Counted from the stretch's first letter, positions 42,278 to 50,660 are shown. The stretch: 64,000 bases of DNA from Desulfovibrio sp. OH1186_COT-070 (GCF_003860215.1 NZ_RQYH01000007.1:1-64000), one strand, 5' to 3'. Notes: a model not told the origin generated them from the sequence alone. A program made the numbers and translations.

Positions 42278-42613
42278 CTAGACGTGCGTTGCGCTGTCTT
42301 TCAGTGCGTCCACAGCCCAGGTATTGAGACTTTTTCCGGAAACTGCGGCAGCCGCAGCGATCATGCGATGAATTTCCGGCGTCATGCGCACGGTCAGTCG
42401 CCCGGAGTAAGGTTTTTCCGGTTCTATACCCCGCTCCCGGCAAACTTCAAACCATATGTCCACAGAGCGGGCAAACTCCTGCCGCAGTTCCGCCGTTGTC
42501 TTGCCATAAAAAGTTACAGGGCTGGACATGTTGACAACGCAGCCGCAAAAGCTGTCCACATCCGCGTCATAGTCGATCTGTGCCACAAACCCCTTGTACT
42601 CCATTGTCGCCAT
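42278..42613 (-). CDS. hicB: HicB-family antitoxin
   Basis: The 111-residue protein has a degenerate RNase-H-like N-terminal HicB fold (YKGFVAQIDYDADVDSFCGC) and a C-terminal DNA-binding helix part (RLTVRMTPEIHRMIAAAAAV, then SGKSLNTWAVDALK). It lies two bases after the toxin stop. It represses the operon and blocks HicA. Confidence 0.88.
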   Translation of the reverse strand: MATMEYKGFVAQIDYDADVDSFCGCVVNMSSPVTFYGKTTAELRQEFARSVDIWFEVCRERGIEPEKPYSGRLTVRMTPEIHRMIAAAAAVSGKSLNTWAVDALKDSATHV

Positions 42614-42615
42614 TG

Positions 42616-42888
42616 TTACCCCCTGCCAGGCGTGTGCCCCAAACGCTCAAGCCATTGCCGGATCGTACTCACAGCGCCCTTGTCCGTCATGGGTGATGGG
42701 TGTGGCCGGTGGAAGACGGCAGGCATGTGACCGGGAAAGACGACTGCCACACGCGAGCCTGCCCGTTCTTCAATATCTGCTCCAAGTGCCACAAAAAGAG
42801 CTTCAACATCTTTCCAGCGGATGGTACCGCTGACCGGACGTCTGAAGAGAGCCCGCAGGGTGGCATCGTGTTTCCGGCTCAAACTCAT
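42616..42888 (-). CDS. hicA: HicA-family mRNA interferase toxin
   Basis: The 90-residue toxin has the double-stranded-RNA-binding-like HicA fold: FRRPVSGTIRWKDVEALFVA, then LGADIEERAGSRVAVVFPGH, and the catalytic His region FHRPHPSP. The ATG at 42888 is used. It is a paralogue of the HicA at 50028, sharing RPVSG-x-IRW and FHRPHPSP. It appears intact. Confidence 0.85.
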   Translation of the reverse strand: MSLSRKHDATLRALFRRPVSGTIRWKDVEALFVALGADIEERAGSRVAVVFPGHMPAVFHRPHPSPMTDKGAVSTIRQWLERLGHTPGRG

Positions 42889-43000
42889 GGACAAACAGTG
42901 TCATTTTTTGGTGCGAATAGCAAGAGAATAGTCGTGTCGACTGCCGTTCCTTGCACAGCCCCGCCGCACCAGAAGCCCCGCCCGGAACAGGGCGAAAAAA

Positions 43001-43025
43001 TGGGCATACGCGAAACGTATGCCCA
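43001..43025 (-). terminator. Intrinsic terminator of the flagellar operon
   Basis: A 10-bp perfect stem (TGGGCATACG with CGTATGCCCA, five-base loop) is followed on the minus strand by TTTTTT. It lies about 100 bases after the flgH stop. A second dyad, CCCTCCA with TGGAGGG, lies at about 43077-43105. The rest of 42889-43125 has no gene. Confidence 0.8.
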
Positions 43026-43125
43026 TTCATGGGAAAGAAACCTTGTTCGGCTGCGTCCCCGCACGGCCCGTGGCAACCCCTCCAGCTTCAAGATTGAATG
43101 GAGGGTGAGCGTTGGCGCTCTGCGG

Positions 43126-43845
43126 CTAGAACGGCCAGATATTGTCCATCAGGCGCGTGAACCAGCCGGGCTTCTGCTTGTCGGCCAGAACGCCCTTGCC
43201 GTAATATTCGATGCTGGCATCGGCAAGCTGTGTGGAGAGCACGGTATTGTCCGCGCTCACGTCCCGCGAACGGACCATGCCGCGCACCACCATGTATTCG
43301 GTTTCGGAATTGACGCGGATTTCCCGCGCGCCCTCGATTTCCAGCAGGCCGCCCGGCAGAACGCGGATAACGCGCGCCGCCAGGGATGTGGTCACATAAT
43401 TCTCGCGCTTGGTCTTGCCTGTGCCCTTGTGGGAGCTTCTGGAGTTGGTATCAAGTATGGGCAGGCCGATGGAGGCCTGCGGCCCCAGGTTGGTGAAGGG
43501 CAAAAAGCCCACCTTGCTCTTGCCGAACAGGGCCGCCACCTCGTAGTCATTGCCCGCGTTCTTGCTGGCTGTGGTTTCGGCCTTGTTCTGGGCCTTGGTG
43601 TTTTCCACCAGTTTGACCACCACAATATCGCCCACGCGGCGGGCGCGGCTGTCGGAAAAGAGGGTGTCCTCCTCGCTGGCCGCGAAAAGCGAGCCGGGAT
43701 TGTTGGCCCCATTGACATCCTGCCGGTATTCCTGCGCGGGCGTCACCGGCGGGTGGATGGCGGGCCGTCTGTGCGGGCTGCCTCCGCAGGCGGAGCAGGC
43801 CAGAAGCAAAAGCGCCAGCAGGGGTGCAAGATAACGTGTGTGCAT
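43126..43845 (-). CDS. flgH: Flagellar L-ring protein FlgH
   Basis: This 239-residue lipoprotein has a leader ending in LLLLACSACG, then NNPGSLFAASEEDTLFSDSR, then VGDIVVVKLVENTKAQNKAE and a C-terminal VRGMVRSRDVSADNTVLSTQ. These are the standard FlgH blocks. It forms the outer-membrane L ring around the rod. AGGAGAGGA precedes the ATG at 43845. It is last in the flgF-flgG-flgA-flgH block. Confidence 0.92.
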   Translation of the reverse strand: MHTRYLAPLLALLLLACSACGGSPHRRPAIHPPVTPAQEYRQDVNGANNPGSLFAASEEDTLFSDSRARRVGDIVVVKLVENTKAQNKAETTASKNAGNDYEVAALFGKSKVGFLPFTNLGPQASIGLPILDTNSRSSHKGTGKTKRENYVTTSLAARVIRVLPGGLLEIEGAREIRVNSETEYMVVRGMVRSRDVSADNTVLSTQLADASIEYYGKGVLADKQKPGWFTRLMDNIWPF

Positions 43846-43885
43846 ATTCCTCTCCTTGGGTACAGGCTGTGCCCGTTGCGCGGGC

Positions 43886-45094
43886 TCAGCGGACTTCCAC
43901 GGTGCTGCCGTCCCTGACGGTGGCGTAGACCTGTTTTTTGGTTTGCAGGTTGCGCACGGGCACTCTGGCTCCCGGTTCGCCGTCGGCCATGACCTGGGCC
44001 TGGGCGGTGATGCGCAGATTGCCTTTGGCAAAAACAAGGGTAACGATGTCCCCACGGTTGACCATAAGCTGGCTGACCAGATCGCTCTGAACAATGGGCT
44101 CGCCCGTATTCAGACTGCGGGCGAGCTTCCAGGGGCCGCCCCTGCCGTCCCAGGGCACTTCCTGCAGACGGCCTGCGTTGACCCGCAAAAAGGTGACGGA
44201 CTGGGCGGTGAGGGCGTCGCCCTTGTTCATGGGGCGGGCCGCTGCCGGAACCGTGATCCAGAGCACAAGGCTGGTTGTGCCCGCCACGCGCCGCAGAACG
44301 GTTCCGTCTGCCTCCTGCACGGCAAAGCGCAGAACAACGCGGCCCGGAGTCAGTTTGCCCGCCTCCAACTGTATTTTTTGCCGGGAATGGGCAAGAAAAA
44401 TGTATTCCGGCAGGCGAAAATCCGTGAGTTCCGCTTCGCCAGGCATGGCCGCCAGAAGCGGGGTCAGGCTTTTGACAACGTAGGCGCGCAGATCATCCTC
44501 CCGAAAAATCAACCCCCCGCGCTGAATGGTCAGGGATGAAGGCAGGATGCAGCGCCCGGCCATGTCCTTGCCCAGCGCCTGCCACAGAGCCTGGGAAAGG
44601 CGCGAACGGTTGATCTGCGAGGGTTTTCCCTCGTCAGGGGGAGATGCCCAAAGCGGTTGCGCGCGCAACTGCTCCCACACCTGCTGGTCCATATGCCCCA
44701 AGGGCAAGGCGATATCGCCGAGGAGCACCATGTCGGTATGCGTTACTGCAGCTGGCAGGATTTTGAGCCGCCAGTCGCTCTGCCCCAGCATGTCCAACTG
44801 CCCTTCCCGTGCCAGGGGAGTACTGTTGGCCGCCAGTTGGCCGCGCACCCTGGCTGCTCGGGGACTTTGCGCATCAGCCTCCAGAGGCAGGCTCCGGGAC
44901 TGGGGAGCGGATATCTGTGTTTTGATCTGGCTTGGCGAGCGGCGGTGACTGCGGTCATTGTCCTGCCAGACGGCGGCGGGCACGCCCCCCAGAGCCGCGC
45001 CCTGCGCCGTGACGCCGCAAAGGATGAGCCCCGGCAGGCAGAGAAGCCCCACGCCCCCGCGCAACAATGTCTGTATAACCCCGGCAATCCGCAT
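43886..45094 (-). CDS. flgA: FlgA, P-ring assembly chaperone
   Basis: This 402-residue secreted protein has an N-terminal signal (LCLPGLILCGVTAQG), a long variable middle part and a C-terminal SAF/ChapFlgA domain: PMNKGDALTAQSVTFLRVNA, then SLNTGEPIVQSDLVSQLMVN and RGDIVTLVFAKGNLRITAQA. FlgA helps FlgI polymerise into the periplasmic P ring. It is longer than the enterobacterial form (about 220 residues), as in other Desulfovibrio-type genomes. ATG 45094 is preferred to an upstream TTG. Confidence 0.88.
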   Translation of the reverse strand: MRIAGVIQTLLRGGVGLLCLPGLILCGVTAQGAALGGVPAAVWQDNDRSHRRSPSQIKTQISAPQSRSLPLEADAQSPRAARVRGQLAANSTPLAREGQLDMLGQSDWRLKILPAAVTHTDMVLLGDIALPLGHMDQQVWEQLRAQPLWASPPDEGKPSQINRSRLSQALWQALGKDMAGRCILPSSLTIQRGGLIFREDDLRAYVVKSLTPLLAAMPGEAELTDFRLPEYIFLAHSRQKIQLEAGKLTPGRVVLRFAVQEADGTVLRRVAGTTSLVLWITVPAAARPMNKGDALTAQSVTFLRVNAGRLQEVPWDGRGGPWKLARSLNTGEPIVQSDLVSQLMVNRGDIVTLVFAKGNLRITAQAQVMADGEPGARVPVRNLQTKKQVYATVRDGSTVEVR

Positions 45095-45120
45095 GGTTGT
45101 CGTCCGCAAAAAAGTGTTTT

Positions 45121-45906
45121 CTAGCTGCGCTTGAGCTGCACGGCTATGCCCAGCATGGAGTCCGAAGTCTGGATGGACTTGGAGTTGACCTCATAGGCGC
45201 GCTGGCCAACGATCATGTTCACCATTTCGTCCACCACTTCCACGTTGGACATTTCCAGAAAGCCCTGGGCCAGGGTACCCACGTTTTCTGTGCCGGGCAC
45301 ACCCTCAATGGCTTCGCCCGAAGCTTCGCTGGGGGTGAACAGATTGCGCCCGCGCGCGTCCAGACCGGCGGGGTTGATAAAGGTGTACAAGGGGATTTCC
45401 GCTCCGGCCAGTTCCTGGCCCTGGGCGTCCAGGGCGGCGATGTGCCCGGAGGAGGAGATGGAGACGGTTTTGGTTTCCGGCGGGACGGAAAATTCCGGCT
45501 GCAGGATGTATCCGTTGGCCGTGACGACCGTTCCTTCCTGATTGAGCTTGAATGCGCCCGCGCGGGTGTACATGAGCTCCCCGTTCACGTCCACCTGAAA
45601 GAACCCGTCGCCTTCAACGGCAACGTCCAGCGCATTGCCGGTGTTCTGAAAGTCGCCTTGCGTGTAGAACTTGTGCACCGCTGTGGGGCGTGTGCCCATG
45701 CCCACCTGAATGCCCACAGGCAGGCGGTTGTCGCCCTCCACAATGGAACCGGCCATGCGCATGGTCTGGTACATGAGATCCTCGAACTCTGCCCGGCTTT
45801 TTTTGAAGCCCGTGGTGTTCACGTTGGCCAGGTTGTTGGAGATAACGTCAATGTTCAGTTGCTGGGCGATCATGCCTGTGGCGCCCGTCCAAAGGGAACG
45901 CATCAT
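45121..45906 (-). CDS. flgG: Flagellar distal rod protein FlgG
   Basis: The 261-residue product starts MMRSLWTGATGMIAQQLNID, then VISNNLANVNTTGFKKSRAE, and ends NMIVGQRAYEVNSKSIQTSD, then SMLGIAVQLKR. These are the terminal helices shared by axial flagellar proteins. It forms the distal rod in the periplasm. Confidence 0.93.
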   Translation of the reverse strand: MMRSLWTGATGMIAQQLNIDVISNNLANVNTTGFKKSRAEFEDLMYQTMRMAGSIVEGDNRLPVGIQVGMGTRPTAVHKFYTQGDFQNTGNALDVAVEGDGFFQVDVNGELMYTRAGAFKLNQEGTVVTANGYILQPEFSVPPETKTVSISSSGHIAALDAQGQELAGAEIPLYTFINPAGLDARGRNLFTPSEASGEAIEGVPGTENVGTLAQGFLEMSNVEVVDEMVNMIVGQRAYEVNSKSIQTSDSMLGIAVQLKRS

Positions 45907-45980
45907 GGGGGAAACTCCTTGTGCTCTGCCGGTTCAGCACCGGCCCTGCGGCGCGTCTGTGCGCGTGTCTGGTCAGCCAG

Positions 45981-46775
45981 CTAGCCTATGCGGCGGCCCA
46001 CTTTTTCCGTGGCGGCGCGGTCCAGCGTGTCTGACGTCTGCATGACTTTCTGGTAGGCTTCAAACTGGCGGTGCACCTCGATCATGTTGACCATTTCGGG
46101 CACCACCTCCACATTGGCCGCTTCGGTAAAACCCTGCTCCAACCGCGCCCCAAGCAGATAGGCATCACCTTCCTCCACCTGCGCCGTGGGACGGGGCCGG
46201 TAGAGATTGTTGCCCATTTTTTCGAGATTTTGCGGATTATCCACGCTGACAAGGGCGATCTGCTCGATGACGGCATTGTCCGCCAGCACCTGTCCGTCCC
46301 TGCTGATCTGCACATGCCGCGTACCGGGAGGAATGACAATATTTCCGCCCAGCCCCTGCACCTGATAGCCCTGGGGAGTCATGAGCACGCCGTCGCCGTT
46401 GACCACAAAGGCGCCGTTGCGCGTGAGGTAGGGGCCGGTAGGTGTGTTGACGCGGAAAAAGGCGTTTTCTCCGGTAATGGCCACATCCAGGTCGTTGCCG
46501 GAATATTGCAGCGACCCTTGGGCGAAATCGATGCGCGAAACAGCCACGCGCGGGCGGGCCGCATTTTTCGGCTCGGGAAAGAGCGGGTCTGACCGCAGGT
46601 GCAGAAGCGGCTCCCGGATCTCGTCAAAGGCATAGGTGATCATGGTGTCCTTGAAGGCCAACACGTCCCTCTTGTAGCCTCTGGTACTGGCATTCGCCAA
46701 ATTGTTGGCGATGAAATTCATCCTGTGCTCTGTGGTCAGTGCGCCGAAAAGTCCGCTGAACATGCCTGCCTGCAT
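45981..46775 (-). CDS. flgF: Flagellar proximal rod protein FlgF
   Basis: The 264-residue protein begins MQAGMFSGLFGALTTEHRMN, then FIANNLANASTRGYKRDVLA, with the paired C-terminal end MVNMIEVHRQFEAYQKVMQT. GGAG is six bases upstream of the ATG at 46775. It is the first gene of the block, behind a sigma-54-like promoter. Confidence 0.92.
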   Translation of the reverse strand: MQAGMFSGLFGALTTEHRMNFIANNLANASTRGYKRDVLAFKDTMITYAFDEIREPLLHLRSDPLFPEPKNAARPRVAVSRIDFAQGSLQYSGNDLDVAITGENAFFRVNTPTGPYLTRNGAFVVNGDGVLMTPQGYQVQGLGGNIVIPPGTRHVQISRDGQVLADNAVIEQIALVSVDNPQNLEKMGNNLYRPRPTAQVEEGDAYLLGARLEQGFTEAANVEVVPEMVNMIEVHRQFEAYQKVMQTSDTLDRAATEKVGRRIG

Positions 46776-46847
46776 ATGAGGCTCCTTCTGTTGTCCGCTC
46801 CGGCAATTTTGCCGCGCGGTATGGCCCAAGGGCTGTGCGGAGTTTTA

Positions 46848-46864
46848 TGCAAGGAGCGCGCCAA
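46848..46864 (-). promoter_or_regulatory. Sigma-54-type promoter upstream of flgF
   Basis: On the minus strand TTGGCGCG, CTCC and TTGCA follow one another, matching the TGGCAC-N5-TTGCA consensus except for one base, with GG and GC dinucleotides correctly spaced. It lies 73 bases upstream of the flgF ATG. A perfect 14-base palindrome (CGGCAA, TT, TTGCCG, at 46801-46814) lies in the leader. Confidence 0.65.
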
Positions 46865-46975
46865 CAGTCAGAAATGAAAAAAGGAGGAGTCAGGGGGATG
46901 CGGTATGCGGGGTAAAATTCTGCTCTGCCCGGCTCGCATGGCTGGAACACAGAAGCAAACACAAGTCTGCGCGGG

Positions 46976-47875
46976 TCAGGATTTTGGCTGTCGGCTTTTT
47001 TTGAGGGGCTTGGGAGGAGTGAAGGCTTTTTCGAGGAGATGCCTGGCCGTGTCGTCGCGTATACTGCGGCTGGGGCTGCCCAGCACCACGGCCAGCAGGC
47101 GGACATTGCCGCGCCGGGCGGTGACAATGATGTTGTAGCCCGAGGCGATGGTCCAGCCGGTTTTGAGGCCGTTGACGCCCGCCACAGTGCGCAGAAGCAT
47201 GTTGGTGTTGGGCATGAGGCGGCCCCTGTGGGTAAAGGCCTTGGTGGAATGAAAGGAAAGCGCGGTGGGGTGCGCCGCCAGATAGGCCCGGGCAAGAGCC
47301 GCCATGTCGCGGGCGGAGGTTTTTTGCCCGGCGGCGGGCAGGCCCGTGGGATTTTTGAAAACTGTGCGCTTCATGCCCAGGGTCCGGGCCTTCTGATTCA
47401 TGGTCTGCACAAAGCGGCGGTCGTTGCCGCCAACAGCGCGGGCCAGAGCCGTGGCCGCATCATTGCCCGAGGCCACGGCGGCTCCGGTGAGCAGATCCTT
47501 GACGCTCACCCGCTCACCCGCCTGAAGCCGCATGGTGGAGCCGCCCACCGCCGCCACGGAGGAAGTGATCCTCACCTTGTCCTTCAGCCTGATTTTTTTT
47601 TTGCGCACCATGTCCATGGTCAAAAACATGGTCATGACCTTGGTCAGTGAAGCCGGGGGAATGGACAAGTCGGGATTTTTGGCAAAGAGCACCTTGCCCG
47701 TGTCCATATTGACCACAATGGCCGCACGGGCATTGACGGCGGGGCGGGCCTCCGGAGCGGCCGGTACGGCAAGGATGCACCAGAGCGCGAGCAACAGAAA
47801 GAGGCGGGCAAAAACCGGCGTGCGAACGACGGTCTGGTCAAAATCAGGCTTGGCGGACGTGTGCATGGAGGGCAT
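46976..47875 (-). CDS. D-alanyl-D-alanine carboxypeptidase (penicillin-binding protein, DacA/DacF type)
   Basis: This 299-residue S11 peptidase has a signal sequence (LFLLLALWCILAVPAAPEA), the SxxK motif in PPASLTKVMT, SGN in ASGNDAATA and KTG in GLKTGWTIA. It trims the terminal D-Ala from muropeptides in the periplasm. It lacks the full C-terminal beta-rich domain of larger DacA proteins. Two possible starts, 47875 and 47866, both lie inside the end of the PerM gene. Confidence 0.88.
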   Translation of the reverse strand: MPSMHTSAKPDFDQTVVRTPVFARLFLLLALWCILAVPAAPEARPAVNARAAIVVNMDTGKVLFAKNPDLSIPPASLTKVMTMFLTMDMVRKKKIRLKDKVRITSSVAAVGGSTMRLQAGERVSVKDLLTGAAVASGNDAATALARAVGGNDRRFVQTMNQKARTLGMKRTVFKNPTGLPAAGQKTSARDMAALARAYLAAHPTALSFHSTKAFTHRGRLMPNTNMLLRTVAGVNGLKTGWTIASGYNIIVTARRGNVRLLAVVLGSPSRSIRDDTARHLLEKAFTPPKPLKKSRQPKS

Positions 47876-48956
47876 CAGCCTCTTCAACAGCCTGCATGGC
47901 AAGAACCAGCAGCACGGGGCCGACCACAAGGCCCACCGGACCGAAACTGGCCAAGCCGCAGAGGATGGCGATGATCAGAACAAAGAAGGGTGCCTTGATG
48001 CCCTGACGCAGAAAGAGGGGACGGAGAATATTGTCTACCCCCGCGACAACCACTATGCCCCACAAAGCCAGGCCGATGGCTGCCATGGTGCTGCCGGTGA
48101 ACCAGAGAGAAAGGCAGAGCGGCCCCCAGACAAGAGCCGTACCCACCGCGGGGATGGGGGCCACAAATGTGGCCAGCATTCCCCAGAAGGCGGGTTGGCG
48201 TATCCCGGCCACGGCAAAGGCCAGACCGCAGAGGATGCCCTGGGCAAGGGCCACCAGCACAATGCCCAGCATGACGCCCCGCAGGGCCTTGTGGATGGCG
48301 AGAACGAAGCGTTGCAGCATATCGCCGGGAATGTGCAGTATTCTGCGGGCAACCTTGCGGATGGTGCGGGAATAGAGGGTAAAAAGCACCGTCAGGCTGA
48401 AAAAGAGAAGGGCTGTCCAGAGCACAGTCATGGTGCCACCCAGAAAATCCATGCTCCGCGTGAGCAGAATGCTCACGGTGTCGCCGAGCAGGCTTTCCAG
48501 CTTGTGCAGAAAATCGTTGAGCATTTTGTCCAGGCGGGGATAGGCGGCAATCTGGTCCCGCCAGACCTGGATGTTGGCTACCCACTCGGGCGGCAGCTGA
48601 AACTTGTTGGCCTGAAGTTCACGCAGGCGGGCAAAGCCTGCCGCCGCCTGCGGAGAAACCAGCAGCACCAGAATGGCTGTGGGAATGGCCATGCAGGAAA
48701 GCAGCATCAGAAGGTAGCCGCCCAGTGGCACAATGCCGGTCACACCCTGCAGAAAATTCCTGCGGCGCGAGGGCGGCAGCCTGCGCGCCAGGCCAAAACG
48801 CCAGCAGCGCGCCTTTTTTTGCAGTGCCCGGTACTGGGGCAGGGTAAGGCAGGACAGACAGGCAGCCATAAAAATGGTTGTAGGCTGGGGCCAGAGCAAC
48901 AAGGCCCATGCAACGGCAGTCAGCAGGTAGAGCAGGCGCGGCAGGGACAATGTCAT
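47844..48956 (-). CDS. PerM/AI-2E transporter-family membrane protein
   Basis: The 370-residue protein has about eight hydrophobic helices, with the family landmarks FFSLTVLFTLYSRTIRKVAR, then LAQGILCGLAFAVAGIRQPA and VDNILRPLFLRQGIKAPFFV. Members move small solutes or ions (some export AI-2 or sodium); the substrate here is unknown. AAGG lies upstream of the ATG at 48956. Confidence 0.82.
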   Translation of the reverse strand: MTLSLPRLLYLLTAVAWALLLWPQPTTIFMAACLSCLTLPQYRALQKKARCWRFGLARRLPPSRRRNFLQGVTGIVPLGGYLLMLLSCMAIPTAILVLLVSPQAAAGFARLRELQANKFQLPPEWVANIQVWRDQIAAYPRLDKMLNDFLHKLESLLGDTVSILLTRSMDFLGGTMTVLWTALLFFSLTVLFTLYSRTIRKVARRILHIPGDMLQRFVLAIHKALRGVMLGIVLVALAQGILCGLAFAVAGIRQPAFWGMLATFVAPIPAVGTALVWGPLCLSLWFTGSTMAAIGLALWGIVVVAGVDNILRPLFLRQGIKAPFFVLIIAILCGLASFGPVGLVVGPVLLVLAMQAVEEADALHAHVRQA

Positions 48957-49098
48957 GAGGGAACCTTGGTGGTTTTGTACTGCCGCCCGATGCGGCATGA
49001 TCCAACGCCGACGGCAAAACTGATAGCAGAGAATCGGGCGGCAGCCAAGTACGCGCCTGATCCGGGGCGTTGCTTCCGGCGCGGCCCGCGCCTTTGCG

Positions 49099-49602
49099 TC
49101 ACTCCTGTTGCATCCCCCTGGTGCCGTGAAAATGCACAGCGGTCACTTCGTAGGTGACGCGCCCGCGCGGAATGTCCACGCTGACTTCATCCCCTTCGGA
49201 GCGGGACAAAAGAGCCTGCCCCACAGGCGAAAGAAAAGAGATGGAGCCCTTGGCGGGATCCGCCTCGTCCGGCCCGAGGATGGTGAAGGATTTCTTTTCT
49301 CCGCTGTCCACATCCTCTACTTCCACCGTTGCGCCAAAGGTTACCTTGTCGCCGCTGAGGGTATCCAAGTCCACAACCTGATAGCGGGCCATGCGTGATT
49401 CGATATAATTGATGCGCGCCTCGGTCATGCCCTGACGTTCGCGCGCGGCATCGTATCCGGCGTTTTCGCTCAAATCGCCCTCTTCCCTGGCCTCCTTGAT
49501 GGCCTGGATGATGACGGGGCGCTCACTTTTCAGGCGGGCAAGTTCTTCTTCCAGCTTGCGGTAGCCCTGAACGGAAATGGGAATGTTTGTCAGTTCTGTC
49601 AT
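49099..49602 (-). CDS. greA: Transcript cleavage factor GreA
   Basis: The 167-residue protein has the GreA coiled coil (YRKLEEELARLKSERPVIIQ, then AIKEAREEGDLSENAGYDAA, with the acidic tip EEGDLSEN) and the FKBP-like C-terminal domain ending SFLSPVGQALLSRSEGDEVS. It rescues backtracked RNA polymerase by stimulating RNA cleavage. It has a leader of about 220 bases with a terminator in it. Confidence 0.92.
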   Translation of the reverse strand: MTELTNIPISVQGYRKLEEELARLKSERPVIIQAIKEAREEGDLSENAGYDAARERQGMTEARINYIESRMARYQVVDLDTLSGDKVTFGATVEVEDVDSGEKKSFTILGPDEADPAKGSISFLSPVGQALLSRSEGDEVSVDIPRGRVTYEVTAVHFHGTRGMQQE

Positions 49603-49726
49603 GAAAAAATCCTTGTGGTCTGTGTTTTTTACAGGCAGGGCAGCTCGTTGGGAGCAGCGTGTTTTTTGTGCTTTTGCGCGCGTTCGCGCGGCGGCCGTGA
49701 AGACCAGAAAAGAACGCTGCGCGAAT

Positions 49727-49753
49727 AAAAAAGCACCGCTGCCCTGGCAGCGG
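49727..49753 (-). terminator. Intrinsic terminator inside the greA leader
   Basis: On the minus strand CCGCTGCC pairs with GGCAGCGG (8 bp), followed by GTGC and TTTTTT. It lies about 70 bases after the predicted start of transcription and 125 bases before the greA ATG. It would release a short RNA of about 95 bases unless read through, like the GraL leader RNA of E. coli greA. Confidence 0.65.
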
Positions 49754-49829
49754 AGTATCCTCGGGGCGGGTTCGCGCGAAAAAGGCCGAAGAGAGAAACC
49801 TCTCCGGCAAGGATGGCGTTCTTTTGAAA

Positions 49830-49858
49830 ACTATAGCCGCTCACGGAGAAAGGGTCAA
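49830..49858 (-). promoter_or_regulatory. Sigma-70 promoter of greA
   Basis: Minus-strand TTGACC (49858-49853) and TATAGT (49835-49830) are separated by 17 bases. Both hexamers are one mismatch from consensus. The transcription start should be near 49823. The stretch 49603-50027 otherwise has no gene. Confidence 0.7.
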
Positions 49859-49993
49859 GCGCGCAGAAGCTTGACAGCCGGGGCAGACCGCTCGCTAGCC
49901 TGCCCAAGGCATTTTCATACCGCCAGACAATTTTTTGTCCCCGGGCAGGCAAACGCAATGAAAACTGGCCGCTCCCGAAGAAGGGCCTTTTCC

Positions 49994-50021
49994 TTGACTT
50001 AATATCACAAAATGATATCAT
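49994..50021 (+). promoter_or_regulatory. Promoter/operator of the second hicAB operon
   Basis: TTGACT (49994-49999) and TATCAT (50016-50021) are 16 bases apart. The minus 10 lies inside a perfect palindrome ATGATATCAT (50012-50021), with a half copy AATATCA just before. The expected start point falls on the hicA GTG at 50028, with no ribosome-binding site, so the mRNA may be leaderless. Confidence 0.6.
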
Positions 50022-50027
50022 TTTTTC

Positions 50028-50282
50028 GTGAACGCCAAACACAAGAAAACCTTGTATCTTGTTTTTCAACGCCCTGTCAGTGGCAATATCCGCTGGGCGG
50101 ACATTGAGGCTTTGCTGACAGCCCTCGGCGCAAAAATAACAGAGGCCGAAGGGTCACGTTTGTGCGTCCGGCTTTTCAACGATCGGCGAGTATTCCACAG
50201 GCCCCACCCCTCTCCGGATACCGATAAAGGGGCCGTGGTCAGTATCCGCAAATGGTTGGAAGAAAATGGAGTACGGCCATGA
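50028..50282 (+). CDS. hicA: HicA-family mRNA interferase toxin
   Basis: The 84-residue toxin reads FQRPVSGNIRWADIEALLTA, then LGAKITEAEGSRLCVRLFND and FHRPHPSPDTDKGAVVSIRK, with the conserved catalytic His region. The GTG start lacks a Shine-Dalgarno sequence. The stop overlaps the antitoxin start (ATGA). It is a paralogue of the HicA at 42616-42888. Confidence 0.87.
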   Translation: MNAKHKKTLYLVFQRPVSGNIRWADIEALLTALGAKITEAEGSRLCVRLFNDRRVFHRPHPSPDTDKGAVVSIRKWLEENGVRP

Positions 50283-50614
50283 AAAATGTCATGGACTTTG
50301 ACGGTGGCTATCAGGCCGTCATCGCATATGACCCGGAAATCGAAATGTTCCGGGGAGAATTTGTCGGACTGAACGGCGGAGCGGACTTTTACGCGAAAGA
50401 CACCGAAAGCCTGAAACGGGAAGGCAAAGCCTCGCTTGATGTCTTCCTGCGCATGTGTGCAGAGGACGGCGTGCCGGTCAGGAAACCGCAGGGAAAATTC
50501 GCCTTGCGGCTGCCTCCTGAGGTCTATCACCGTGCCATGGTGGCGGCTGCTGCGGAAGGGACGTCTCTCAATTCGTTTATCAGCGATGCCGTTCGTCAGG
50601 CGCTGGCGGAATGA
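50279..50614 (+). CDS. hicB: HicB-family antitoxin
   Basis: The 111-residue protein has the HicB N-terminal fold (FDGGYQAVIAYDPEIEMFRG, then EFVGLNGGADFYAKDTESLK) and a ribbon-helix-helix C-terminus (RLPPEVYHRAMVAAAAEGTS, then LNSFISDAVRQAL). It is translationally coupled to hicA. Confidence 0.88.
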   Translation: MKNVMDFDGGYQAVIAYDPEIEMFRGEFVGLNGGADFYAKDTESLKREGKASLDVFLRMCAEDGVPVRKPQGKFALRLPPEVYHRAMVAAAAEGTSLNSFISDAVRQALAE

Positions 50615-50623
50615 ACGGAAAGA

Positions 50624-50660
50624 CCGGGCAAGCTGTCCATGCCCGGCCTGCTTTCATTTT
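50624..50660 (+). terminator. Terminator after the second hicAB operon
   Basis: CCGGGCA (50624-50630) and TGCCCGG (50640-50646) form a 7-bp stem, followed by CCTGCTTTCATTTTT. It lies ten bases after the hicB stop. Confidence 0.55.
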
